Of a stretch of DNA of 64,000 bases, positions 12,309 to 35,585 are shown in pieces. The notes below the pieces were generated by a model. It did no database searches and was not told the origin of the DNA. It saw only the letters and a program-made list of their open reading frames with translations. Where the stretch lies: positions 3,183,826 to 3,247,825 of the forward strand of contig NC_020176.2 of NCBI RefSeq assembly GCF_000224145.3, written 5' to 3'. Source of the stretch: Ciona intestinalis (lineage: Eukaryota > Chordata > Ascidiacea > Phlebobranchia > Cionidae). The translations under genes and the position numbers were made by a program. The first letter of the stretch is position 1. Every line of letters begins with the position of its first letter.

Positions 12309-15015
12309 CAGTACTGTATATTTATAAAAATAGTCCCGAGTCCGAACCTCGGTTCGGATTTCGTCGCAGTTGCTTCGTTACGTCATCTACCGTCTGAACT
12401 GGCATCTCTGTCACCCCCTCAAGCGGTGACGCATCGGCAAACTCGTGAAACCGTATGTTGTCCGTAGCAGAAGGGTCCTGATGGTCGCACAGAATAATAA
12501 GATTACTGTCTAATTTAAAGTATTTATTTAACCCCGCGTAGCGGAGCAACGACAGTCGGTATAACGGGGGTGTTTTTTAAAATATATTTTATAGGTGCGG
12601 CCCAATAATTAAATAGGAAAATTACGATTGCAAAATTAACCTCGCGCAAAAGCAAAGCGGTAAGCGAGCCTGCTCCTAGACCTGAGTTAATGGGATCGTG
12701 ACTTGACGCTACACTACCATTATGGGCGTGTGTCACCCGATAGGGAGACTAAAAGCTACGCTAGGATAAATAGGATACATTAATTTGTTTATTTATTTTA
12801 TCAAACAAACTAATCCTAAAACACACCAAAATATCGTAGAACTTTTCGTTGTAAACTTGGATGAAAGACATTGTCAACTTGCATTTGATGTTTTCTACGG
12901 TTTCCTTCTCGATAGCTGCGTAATTAACAAAGAAGGTATGTTTATAAGTTTGGGTATATCTCGTTTTAATCGTCTGTGGTCCTTACAGGAGTCAAAATAC
13001 TTACAATGCAACAATGTTTCAGCAGCACGTATTATCAATCCTTTATATTTCCCACTGCTTGCTTTGCCGAATAAGGAATGACTTTTGCCCGTGCTTGCCG
13101 ATCCGTATGTAATAAGACATGCATGATAGCCCTGTATACAAATATATTCCAAAATCAACATTTTAGAAAAGTCAAACAAAAAGGTTTTCTATATACTAAA
13201 TATAGCCTTGATGTTTTTTAATTAAAAATTGGTATTCTTAAAATTATAACTACGAATTTATATTCCATTACATTACATTTCCAGGGTTTATTTGTGACAA
13301 AAGTGTCGTGTGTTTGATTAGTACATGTTGACTATAATTGAGGTTGTACAAGTTAAACAAGCGATGTTCATTCAGCAGAGAATTTTCAAGGATTCGATGA
13401 CGTAACCACTTACTAGAAGTACTTGCTCCACAAGCGAGTGGGTTGTGACGTCATAAGCATCTTTCTGCGTCGCTGATTCTGGCAGCACGTGGTCAAAGTC
13501 GAAACATATTTTGCTACCGTGCTGTAAAAATGAACTGTTTAGTACTGTCGGGTAAGACAAGTTACCGTTATGCGCATCATTTATCATGTTCCGAATAGTG
13601 TTTTTAACAATTACCAATGCTCTTTTAGAGGCGCAGGGCTACGGCTATCTAATTCTTTTTTGTTTACCGCCAAGTGGGCGAGCTAGGACAATGAAAACAT
13701 GTTCATTCCTATTTCAACATACTATATTTAGATTTCTTACATTTTCTTTTTTTGCACTGGGTCGCGTTGAAAGTATAATTCTCTCATTTCCACTGACGGT
13801 TATGCTTCTTAGTCGGCTGGATGGATTTCCAGCTGAAATTAGATTTATTTGGTAAAAATATACAAAACACGCGTTTTGCGATGAATACATTAGAAAACTA
13901 TAGATTGTGCTGAAACGTTTGACGCAGAGGGTTAAAATAGAACATAATTTACAGAATTTTTCATTTATCTATTCCAATACAGTATAACCAAAACTTGGGC
14001 AATTACCACGACGAAAAAAATAAAGAAAATTAGCAACAAAATAACAGTCCTTATTTATACCCCGCTGGGAAAAAATAGTTCAGTATAAGTGTTAAACAAA
14101 AACGTGACTGCTAAACCCTATAAAAATTAAAGACACTCACCCAAATCCTGCTCGTCTAACGGTTTAACTCGGACATATACTTGGAAAGAAGAACGATCAA
14201 CAACAGTAGCTACTGGTTGGGCAATCACTTCAACTGGTGGTACATCTTCAACTTTAGGAAGAACGATTTCTTCAGTTGGGTGAGTGTTTTCTTCCGGTGC
14301 TGGGGGACTTGGGGTGTCCTCCGAGACGACAGGAGATGTTGAAGATTGTGGAGTCGGTTCAGTAACTGGTGGTGGATCCTTTGATTTCAAATCTTTTGTT
14401 TCATTTCTGTGGACATATGGGGTGTGAATTCAAAAAGTGCATGTCGGGACTTTCGCGTCCCATTTGGTAGTAAACAAAGAATATTCACAATATAACTGCA
14501 GGCCGCGACTCTAAAACACCGTTGTTAAAAGAAAATATATGGGATTTGGGTTCTAACAGTATCCCATCTTACCCCACATTACTATATATGCTGGGCTTGT
14601 TGAATTGATACCGCTCCGCTTTTATTAACGCGCTACTGGAATACATTTCCAAGCCGTGTATGTTACGAGTTAATGCAATTGGTCCGAGTGGTTCTTGGTT
14701 GATAACAATTGCCCCAGCCGTAGAAGGAAGATTTCTGTTCCGGTCTCGACATCCTAGGAAGTGTTCCTCGCTTCCGGAGTACAGATCCCTGCGTCTGGAG
14801 CGAGGCTGAGCGGTCGGAGGATGTCGTGTTAGAAGGTGTAGCGGAGCGGAAGTTCTTGGACTTGAATCTCGGAGCAAATATGGAGGGGTATCACTTTCAA
14901 GTCCAAATTTGTAAGGGTACCTCTTCGATTTTACGCCATCCGGAAAATAGTTACATGCACCTCGCGTGAGCGGCGTACGCGGTATTTCTTGAATAAAATC
15001 TTTCGACATTTCCAT
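8321..15015 (-). CDS. divergent kinesin-like protein (possible pseudo-motor)
   Basis: Complete 17-exon model, 5' to 3': 14573-15015, 14141-14406, 13414-13619, 13005-13131, 12827-12915, 12348-12477, 12136-12266, 11940-12067, 11644-11836, 10649-11425, 10442-10564, 10068-10199, 9775-9921, 9362-9553, 9117-9255, 8778-8925, 8321-8474. Phases agree; total 1,174 codons. An in-frame stop precedes the ATG at 15015. Residues about 1-220: unfamiliar, Pro-rich. The motor then starts at SFQVYVRVKPLDEQDL, with FDFDHVLPES, P-loop YGSASTGKSHSLFG, MSFIQVYNEKFYDIL, switch I AGRSHTVFTL (usually SSRSH), switch II DLVGVNR (usually DLAGSER), ANKSLQVFGNVV and KDSKLTRLLREALGGN. A basic Ser-rich linker (259-codon exon), coiled coil and an unrecognised C-terminal block (WFTEEGKPHVKRTLRRVG) follow. 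The microtubule-binding part is canonical; both switches are altered. Subfamily not recognised. Confidence 0.88.
8950..9045 (-). repeat. SINE-like dispersed repeat copy, inverted
   Basis: In a kinesin intron. Inverted relative to the copies at 2005 and 6055 (ttataacac, tacatacac, then cttacgaattacc). Confidence 0.5.
10296..10425. repeat. tRNA-SINE-like repeat copy
   Basis: In the kinesin intron between 10199 and 10442. Blocks ggccagagttggtctaaggg, cattgggttgc and tatcaagcctc also occur near 32690-32860, and in weaker form near 8600-8720, so this is a dispersed family. Confidence 0.5.
12278..12306. repeat. (TA)n microsatellite
   Basis: Uninterrupted alternating TA in the 81 bp kinesin intron 12267-12347, filling about a third of it. 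Confidence 0.95.
12528..12760 (-). repeat. SINE-like dispersed repeat copy, inverted, with unique flank
   Basis: In the kinesin intron between 12477 and 12827. Starts taaccccgcgtagcggagc, then the inverted core (acgacagtcggtataac); the rest up to about 12760 is GC-richer than the surroundings and may be a longer element. Confidence 0.5.
14420..14588. mobile_element. MITE copy overlapping the first kinesin exon
   Basis: Right end tatcccatcttaccccac followed by attactatata matches the terminal inverted repeat of the window-wide MITE family, and the interior has the family block catttggtagtaaacaaaga. The left end is degenerate. The right end overlaps the 3' end of kinesin exon 14573-15015, so the 5' splice site of intron 1 lies inside the element. 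Confidence 0.75.
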
Positions 15016-15523
15016 TATTAATTGCCGAGCTTTATTTTTCTCATTTAGTTGGCATTATTTTGCTTTCTGACTGCAAGAAACCAACTCTTATCCCTGCCTC
15101 ACGCAAAATACTATGTCATTGGTGGCAATACATGGCAAACTAAATTAACCATAGGTTGTTTACAACAGGCCTGCCTAAAGTAGAGAAAGTGCGAACCATG
15201 AGTGTAAACGCCGCCCATTTGAGGGCCTTCGGGTCTTTTTGCGATCGATGAAAATGTTTACTCAGATGGACTTCAGGCAATAGGGGACATGTGAAATTAC
15301 GCGTAAGTGGGCAATTGAAAAGGAAAATTACCTGCAGCTAAATTAAACAGGAATAATTTGGAGTGTTTTTTTCTGAAATCATGTATATTTATATTTCAGA
15401 TGATCAAAAATAGCGTTGGACATTTGGTCAAAGTAGTAGGCTATATGAACTTGAACCCGTATGTAATGTTGGTGTTCTAAAAGTTAAACATTGAAGTATG
15501 ATAAAGCGAGTTTTACAACGATT
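15016..15523. other. kinesin upstream region
   Basis: No coding exon was found. It should contain the 5' UTR and promoter of the kinesin gene and the 3' UTR of the tentative small gene upstream on the same strand. Confidence 0.5.
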
Positions 15524-18054
15524 CTACCGCACTTGACCGCGGTTCAGAGGTTTTATAACAGCTGAAACTATTTATATTTGGGAATAGTCTTTATGGAGAT
15601 TCGTCAAAGTTATGATTTTAAAACGTACTTGTTTTGAGTAATAGAATTGTTATGTCATGATAAGCACATTCTACAAACCGCAGTTAAAGTACTTGAAAAC
15701 GTTATAACAGACCAATAACCAAACATTATACGGTAAAACAGCTTGTTTGAAAGCCTGAACAAATAACTTATCGCTTATGTTTAAAGCTATATATACATAT
15801 ATATAGTGGCATAAAAACGTACAACAGTAACAGAAAATTTGGGCGAATTCTAAATTAAATAGTTTAAGTAAAATACACAGATATAAAAAATGGGCATTAT
15901 ACTAACCTGCTGGTTTGTTTTTTAATCTTGGGTCTGCTTGCAGTAACCAAACGACGCATGATAATGTCTTGAAGGTAGAAGCTTATTTATATTAAACTTA
16001 AAAAGTACATCATGTTTTAAATGTGTTCTATATAAATAACTTGTTAATAAAATGAAATAATTGTGGGCACGTTGTCAAGCTATAGATAAAATGCTGAACA
16101 ACAGTTACGTATAGCTGGCAACAACGTTTATAAGTTGCACGCGACTAAGTTTAAATCGGGTTGCTTCGTATTTATCTATATTTAATTCATGAGATGAAGA
16201 CAAAATAAACAGATTGTCGAAATCTCCCTTTTGCTGCCTGACAGAAATCTTAAGCGGGCTTCAAATATTCCTAACAAATGTCAAAACCCTACTGTACAAT
16301 ATTGGCGTATAGGAGCATTGTCTCCGCTATTGCGGACCGCTACACAAACACAAGCAAGAATAAAACTGATCGTTGAGGTTATTACAGCACAGTACCTTTA
16401 TCGTGATTTAAAATAACACACGAGCTGTCTGTTAAATCGTCCCCAATGTTTGGACAGCGATTGATTTCAGAAGTGACCTTGAAATAACCGGCGGTTTAAC
16501 AAACTAGTAACAACTACGTCTCTGAACATTAAATATGTCACCATAAACATAAAAATCTATGTATACCCGTAAGAATACAAATGCAACGTATCAAAATATT
16601 CACTGAAACATACGGTCAGTGGTAACAAATGTTTATTTTGGTCAAACAATGTTTTCTTTTTGACCATAAGCAAATATGCTTTAGATATATGTACGCAACT
16701 GATGCTTTACTCTTTCTAAAGCCAACATATTTTTCAGCACTACTTCTTAAATGTTAGATTTTTATTATTAAAATGCTATTAATACAAAAAGGTCTTGGCC
16801 TATACATCCATATACCTGCGACTATATACCAATGACTGCAAACAAACATGTCTCAAAGTAAATATAAACGAAGAAAGTTGGCAACGATTTGCACACCAGC
16901 AGCAGCGCTAAGACTTCACATTTCTAGCGATTGGCTACGGTATTGACCTAAAACAATACTAACGTTTTTTAAAAGTGGGCTTTGGCGCTCTCGAAACTGC
17001 TGTCTTGAAGGCAAAGTGACTTTTTGTCATTGTTCCCAAGTCGGCTACAATTTTAAGTGGGATTGGAATGAAAGGGAATAGCCAATGCAGCGACCGCACC
17101 TTCCTACACTTGAAATGGCTGAGTCCAAGCGGTTTAAAACCTGGTATTTAAAACAACCTCTACAGCCTACACCAAACGCTTTGGGCGGTACAGTTGTTAC
17201 TGCATTTTGATTCGCAACACGACGATGTGTGCGAAAAGTAATATCGAATGGCGTGTTTTCTTATGTACATTTAATTAAGCACACAGACTAACTTTTGTAC
17301 CAGAGAACACAAAGAATTGTTCGAATGAAAGGAATATAATAATGTGTTTGTTCACACATCCTATGACTTAAAATAGTTATAACGTTTCCATACCTTGTAT
17401 GTTTGACGTTTAATTCGGCGTGGCTTAGTTGTTTTGCTCGATGCTGCTACTTTTGTGTTCTGTACGTTATGTGTCTTTGGACAAGACATTAACTGCTCCA
17501 ATCCAGTGGTGAATATTGTGTTATTAAAATCATCACCCTACAGAAGAAAAACAGCATCCACAAAGTTAAAAATGTGAGAACTCGTTTCCAAACAGGCACG
17601 AGGTTAGTGAAACAGAACAATCGTTTTATAATTTACGATTGTCGCTGCCCGTAGCCCGCCACACGAGCATATTAAGCTACATACATTCATTTTAGTAATT
17701 TTAGTCAGAAAAGGGTCATTTTATTGAGCAAATAAATAGATTTACTTTTAAGGCGACGAAACGAATAAATAACGAGCTGACAACTCCTTATTGCTACAGT
17801 ATCACAACTACAAAAATGCGAATCAAACAAAACTTCTCAATACTTTTATATCTGAAGGCAGGGCACATAAGAAGCAATATAACACAAACACACTGGTCGA
17901 TTCCTTGTCCTAAGTACCGACAACGATACTTTAAAAATACATTCGCATTGTGTAAGTGCAAATACACGATTACATTGTAAAAAATCAAGTAACTTAATAT
18001 GAAGCTTACGACATCTTTAAGTGTGGTATTAGTTCCGAGGTAACACTTTTCCAT
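15524..18054 (-). CDS. tentative small four-exon gene, about 95 aa, unknown function
   Basis: Exons 18010-18054, 17394-17537, 15907-15967 and 15524-15561 join in phase to 95 codons and a TAG. Exon 1 encodes MEKCYLGTNTTLKDV and ends at a good donor (gtaagc). Exon 2 is 48 codons with intact AG and GT borders; it contains FNNTIFTTGLEQLMSCPK and a basic end, KPRRIKRQTYK. Exons 3 and 4 are short and could be chance. Exon 3 reads ADPRLKNKPA in the joined frame, while another frame (RRLVTASRPKIKKQTS) is also open and more like the basic end of exon 2. The family was not recognised. Exons 1-2 are moderately convincing; the 3' half is weak. Confidence 0.4.
17585..17690 (+). repeat. SINE-like dispersed repeat copy
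   Basis: Shares the gaaacagaacaatcg, tgtcgctgccc and gcccgccacacgag blocks with the other copies; a small internal duplication of tttataatttacga is visible. Confidence 0.5.
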
Positions 18055-18697
18055 TATTCTGCCTTGTGCAACACAAAGCACTGGTGCTGAGTTGAAATAT
18101 CAACTGGCAACACTGAAATATACTTTAAATGACTGGTAACACTGCTGGTTAAGAAGACATAAGGGAAAGGGTCAGTTATTCATAGAACGTATCAGCTATT
18201 GAGAAAACACAACACTAAACCTAACCGATACGAAAAGATTGGCAAATTTCGATGATTAACAGGTAAATCTATGGTCAAATTTCGGAAATGGCGTGTAAAT
18301 TTTCACACACATAATGTATGGTAAAAGGGGATTTTCTCAATAGCGGAACATTTTATGATGTACAACTGATATAAAGAAAGAAGCAATTCTATTTACAGAA
18401 AGAAAAATACACGGGGGCCTATTGAATGCATAGACATTTGGTGCACGCCCAAGTACGAATACAGAAATACGGTGGAAAACCGAATACGGATACTCGTTCC
18501 GAGTTATTGGGCGTGAAAAGAGCGAGCAGCATTATTAAAGTCGGTATGTGCTTCAGGCTGATGTTTTCATTAGCAGTTGCAAAGTAACAAAAAGTGGGGT
18601 GGGGAAAGTTGGAACACTTTTTCTTTCTATTTTTGGACATTACGTGCTAAAGGTGTCCCATCTTGCCCCACAGAACAATATGATATAAATGCAGGGG
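18055..18697. other. interval between MSK stop codon and the small gene
   Basis: No coding exon. It probably holds the MSK 3' UTR (minus strand) and contains a short MITE copy at 18592-18682. Confidence 0.5.
18592..18682. mobile_element. MITE copy, internally deleted
   Basis: Both ends (gtggggtggggaaagttgga and gtgtcccatcttgccccac) match the family inverted repeat, but only about 90 bp separate them, against about 180-200 bp in fuller copies. Confidence 0.65.
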
Positions 18698-31056
<12,359 letters not shown>

Positions 31057-32001
31057 AAATTTGATGTCCGCTGCAGGCTGTGCAAATTATATTTTTACAA
31101 AATAATTGTTTTAAAGTATTTGCATAACCTAAACCCTACATACAAAATCTGTAAAAAAACAGTTGCATAATGTTTCTCTCACGAAGCATTCTAATTTAAC
31201 CTACCACTCGCTACGTTGCTCCGGTTATATGCGTTCACCACAATAACGTAAACAACACTACGAGCCTACGCAACCACCGGGCGATATAGACAACCAGACG
31301 TACATACATCGGTTTCAAGAAAAACTTTATTCTGCAAACATGATTCGGGTCACTGAATACGCCTCGCCTATTAGCTCGCAAATTAATAACAAATTATCGC
31401 CTGTCTGATAAGAATGGTAGTGAAATGTAAAATGGCCATAGTAGGAAGTCTACAGAGTTATAATTCCCTACCCCAATTGTTTGTCCACCACATTGCGCAA
31501 GTATATTCGATTTTTAGGGAAATACCATTTCGCCAATAATTAGGGGAATATTATTGCGTCATATAATCTGGATTTATTTTGGTGCTTCCCCAAAGTCGAG
31601 AGATAAAGTCACGTGACGAGATTTTTCCAAAATTTTGACAGTTCTGCTTCCAAATAATTTTGAAGGTATGTATGTGTTATTTCATATTACCGGTTATACG
31701 AATGTGTACGACAAACAATAAACACTTAGTTATAATACGCCACTGTAGAGTTGAACAAAAAACGTTATGAATAAGTAGATAGACTTTAATAAACTTTTTT
31801 ATTCAAACTGTATTGTTGTGCATATATTAGATTGTTGCTGTAGCATATACAAACATCAAAGTGAGCTAGAAAAAGATATAAGCTAGTTTCTAACATTTCT
31901 AAAGTTGTTTGGGCAAATATAACATTCTTTCATGTACTATTTATATTTTTCAAAACTTTTCATACAACCTATACCATTCTAATCACGTTCTTTATTGAAG
32001 A
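31057..32001. promoter_or_regulatory. divergent promoter interval, MSK and MTO1
   Basis: The MSK start (minus) and MTO1 start (plus) are 945 bp apart, head to head. An AG acceptor at 31078-31079 lies 21 bp before the MSK ATG, so an upstream 5' UTR exon or a trans-splice acceptor is likely. No promoter element was identified with confidence. Confidence 0.5.
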
Positions 32002-35000
32002 ATGCAGAAATTCTGGTGCAAAGCAAGATTGACAAATGTTCACAAGATATATAGAAGCTACCACCCACACACTATGCGTCATAGCTTAGTACACAGCAGT
32101 GTAGAATCTCATGCTAACTCCTACGATGTAATAATAGTAGGTGGGGGACATGCGGGGTGTGAAGCAGCATCTGCATCTGCCAGAGTTGGGGCAAGGACCC
32201 TCCTGCTAACCCATAAACTCTCAACAATAGGTAACACTAAACGTAATGAGTAGTTGCATGTATATCATATGTCTTATTTAGCAAATGATGGGAGAATGGC
32301 AGTTAACATAACATGTGTGCTTTTTTTATTCAAAAACGATATTGAAGATTATAGTATTTAAAAACGAATAGAAAAAAGATATCAGCAAAATGAGTCATTA
32401 AAACACATAGCATATGTAAAACAACATGATTTCATCTTATTTTTTACAGGTGAAATGTCATGTAACCCATCTTTTGGTGGGATAGGGAAGGGTCATCTTA
32501 TTCGAGAGATTGATGCTCTTGATGGCATATGTGGAAGAATATGTGATATCTCTGGTATTCAATATAGAATGCTTAACCGAAAAAAAGGACCTGCTGTTTG
32601 GGGACCAAGGGCTCAAATAGATAGAAATTTATACAGGTTAGTAGTAAGTAGTATACACATGGACTACTTGTTTTTATTCTGGGTGTTGGGGTAATGAAAA
32701 ACAGAGGCCTGAATTTAGTATCTTAAAGAGCATAAAGGACCAACGGGTTGGATTGGAGCAACTGTCATTGGGTGTTTTGGCACTCATACACCCACAATGG
32801 TAGCATTGTCGAGCCTTGAATCCACAACCTCTAAGCTAGAGGCCACCGTGCCATGACGACAAGCCAAATGAATTCATGTTTTTATATGATAGGGAAAACA
32901 TGCAGACAGAGATCCACAATACAATAAACTTGGATGTAATGGAAGGTTCTGTTGAAGATTTGGTTACCACTGATGTAGTTGAAGCAACTCCTGAAACAAA
33001 ATGCAGGTTTGTACCAGTGTTAAATATGTTATTATGAACAAATTAAAGACACATGATTAATCTCGCAAGGCAGGGCAACAACAGTCGTTACAACACGGTT
33101 AAACTGTTTCATACACCCTATTCTCGCCTAATGAGTTACCATGTTTGTCAACATTTGTTAAAATATCAATTGTTTTTTTATGGTTTTGAAATATAATAAA
33201 TATTTCATGTGTTTCTTAAACACCTGTTTTTTAACAACTATCGTAGCCCCGCTATGCGAGGATAAATAAATAACTTTCAGTCATGTATTCCAGATGTAAT
33301 GGTGTTATCCTATCCGATGGCACCATGCTTCATGCTAAAGGAGTCGTACTAACTGCTGGCACTTTCCTTCGTGGACAGATTAACATTGGGATGATTGTAA
33401 AAGGTGCCGGTCGAATTGGAGATGCTCCTGCTGTAGGCTTGGCTCGGACCATTGAAAATCTGGGGTTCGAAATGGGAAGACTAAAAACTGGTACCCCACC
33501 AAGGATAGCGAAAGACAGTGTTAAGTAAGATAAGTTTAGTTTAACCGAGATTACATTTACTTTTACACAGTTGTATTAATGAACAAATTTAACTGATTTA
33601 TCCTAGAGTAGCAGGGCAAGAACAGTCTTTATAACGTAAGTGTTCTATTTGATGCAGCTCATGCTTACGAGTTACCACATACGGTTAAAGTGGTCATGGT
33701 AACCAAAGAATATCAAGTTCAATGGTGCTGTTACTTTTGGCTTGACTGTGTTTCAGCAATGCACTTTAATGGTCGTAATAGGTTCATTCAACTATCACAC
33801 ATACACAAGAAATATCTCTACATTATTTTGAATGCACATAAAATATACACTCGCCTGTTTTTATACGTTAAACTATTTCTTTTCCATTTTAGTTTCTCCG
33901 GTATGGTGGCTTATGGTGGGGACATGCCACCTCATCCATTTTCATTTGAAAATGAGAAGGTTTGGATTGATCCTGACCAACAGTTGACGTGTTATACTAC
34001 GCACACCAAACCTGAACTGGAGAAATGTATTTTAGGTAGGATCAAAACACTATAAATTTTACTTATTATAACATGCTATAGATAAAACCTACTTAAAAAT
34101 CAGTATCAATTAAAAAGTGTAGCTGCTATCTTCCATTAGTTTAATCTTATTGTTAACATGAGATAATTCAGTATGTATATGTTGTTAATTTTAGATACGC
34201 TTCATATGAACAAACATGTTATAGAAGAAGTGAATGGACCACGTTATTGTCCATCAATTGAATCTAAAGTTTTAAAGTTCAAAGAAAAATCTCACATGTG
34301 CTGGTTAGAACCAGAAGGCCTCACTTCAAACGTTATATATCTACAGGTATAGTTCCCCAAAAGTTGGTTTAACACTCAACATTGTATAGGAAATCAAGAC
34401 GATATAGTTTTTTTTTTTAATTTAGTACGCTTTAATTTTTTTTCATATTTTAAGATATGTTCTGGACTTATCTATAACCAAGGAGAAAAATAAGGTTATA
34501 TTATGCAAATACTTACATAGTTATGTAAAACAGGGTTTTAGTTGCACAATGCCTGAGGAAAACCAAACTGAAGCTGTAAGAATGATCCAGGGTCTTGAAA
34601 ATGCAGAAATAACTCGTCCAGGATATGGAGTGGAATACGACTACATGGATCCTCGTCAGGTTTCAACTACTTTGGAAACTTATAAAGTGAAAGGGCTGTA
34701 TTTTGCTGGCCAGATTAATGGAACTACTGGTTATGAAGAGGCAGCAGCCCAGGGATTAATTGCCGGTGTTAATGCTGCCAGAAAAGCAAAGAAACTCTCC
34801 CCATTTATTGTGACAAGAAGTGAGGGCTATATTGGTGTACTGCTTGACGATTTGACAACAATGGGCACCAACGAGCCATACAGGATGTTTACCAGCAGAA
34901 CCGAATTCAGAATGACATTGAGACCAGACACAGCGGATGAGCGCTTGACGGAAAAGGGTTTCATTGAAGGTGGATGTGTCAGTGAAAAACGAATGAATAA

Positions 35001-35508
35001 CACCAAAAAACGAGTTAATCTTTTGACTGAAGCTGTGGATGTTTTAAAATCGGTGAAAAAACCAAAGAACAAATGGCTTGAGCTAACTGGGGGGAAGCCA
35101 GTCAATTTATCGCATAGCACAAACGCTTTTCATTTTTTAGCGGACGTACGGGGGCCTAGAGAAGTGGATGTTGTTCTATCTATGTTTCCCGAAACACGGG
35201 CGATTATGGAGAATACGTGGCTAAGGAACAGACTTCTCTCATCCGCTGTCTACTCTGCTCTTTTGCCAGTGGAGCAAAAGAACATTGAAATGGTTAAAAG
35301 GGAGGAAAGACTAATAATACCTGACCATATAGACTATGTTAATATGCCAGGCCTTAAATTGGAAATTCGGGAAAAACTTGCAAAAGCTAGACCTGGAAAT
35401 ATTGCAGCTGCTTCGAGAATTCAAGGAGTTACACCTGCTTCATTGGTGCAACTGTTAAAGCATGTTAAAAGTAGTATAAAAAATAAATGCACCGTGTCAG
35501 CTAGCTGA
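32002..35508 (+). CDS. MTO1: MTO1, mitochondrial tRNA wobble-uridine modification enzyme (MnmG/GidA family)
   Basis: Seven coding exons: 32002-32230, 32450-32636, 32893-33006, 33294-33524, 33893-34035, 34195-34346, 34534-35508; 676 codons, close to human MTO1. The N-terminus is Lys/Arg-rich and acidic-poor, consistent with mitochondrial import. It is followed by the FAD-binding motif [14 protein letters not shown]. Further MnmG signatures: [58 protein letters not shown] and [21 protein letters not shown]1 acts with GTPBP3 (MnmE) to install the taurine-containing modification at U34 of mitochondrial tRNAs in animals. The ATG at 32002 comes one base after an AG that follows a pyrimidine-containing stretch. 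ATTAAA at 35561-35566 may be the poly(A) signal. Confidence 0.96.
32690..32880 (-). repeat. tRNA-derived SINE-like repeat
   Basis: In MTO1 intron 2. Read on the minus strand, 32808-32857 has an A-box-like tggcacggtggcc and, about 30 nt later, a B-box-like gtggattcaaggc, the layout of a tRNA-derived Pol III promoter. The adjacent block (attgggtgttttggcactca) is shared with the copy near 10296. Confidence 0.55.
33050..33145 (-). repeat. SINE-like dispersed repeat copy, inverted
   Basis: In MTO1 intron 3. Carries gggcaacaacagtcgttaca, the complement of the core seen near 6055. Confidence 0.6.
33222..33275 (+). repeat. SINE-like dispersed repeat, 3' fragment
   Basis: In MTO1 intron 3, facing the copy at 33050. 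Has ttaacaactatcgtagcccc, then gcgaggataaataaataac, i.e. only the 3' part with its tail. With the copy at 33050 it forms a loose inverted pair. Confidence 0.6.
33603..33690 (-). repeat. SINE-like dispersed repeat copy, inverted
   Basis: In MTO1 intron 4. Carries agggcaagaacagtctttat and gcttacgagttaccac, the complement of the family core and 5' end; followed by a B-box-like tatcaagttcaatggtgc. Confidence 0.55.
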
Positions 35509-35585
35509 TCCAATGACAAATTTTACTTTCAATAATACACATTTTCTTTGTAGATGTTAAATTAAAATTTGCTATTAAATCAACA

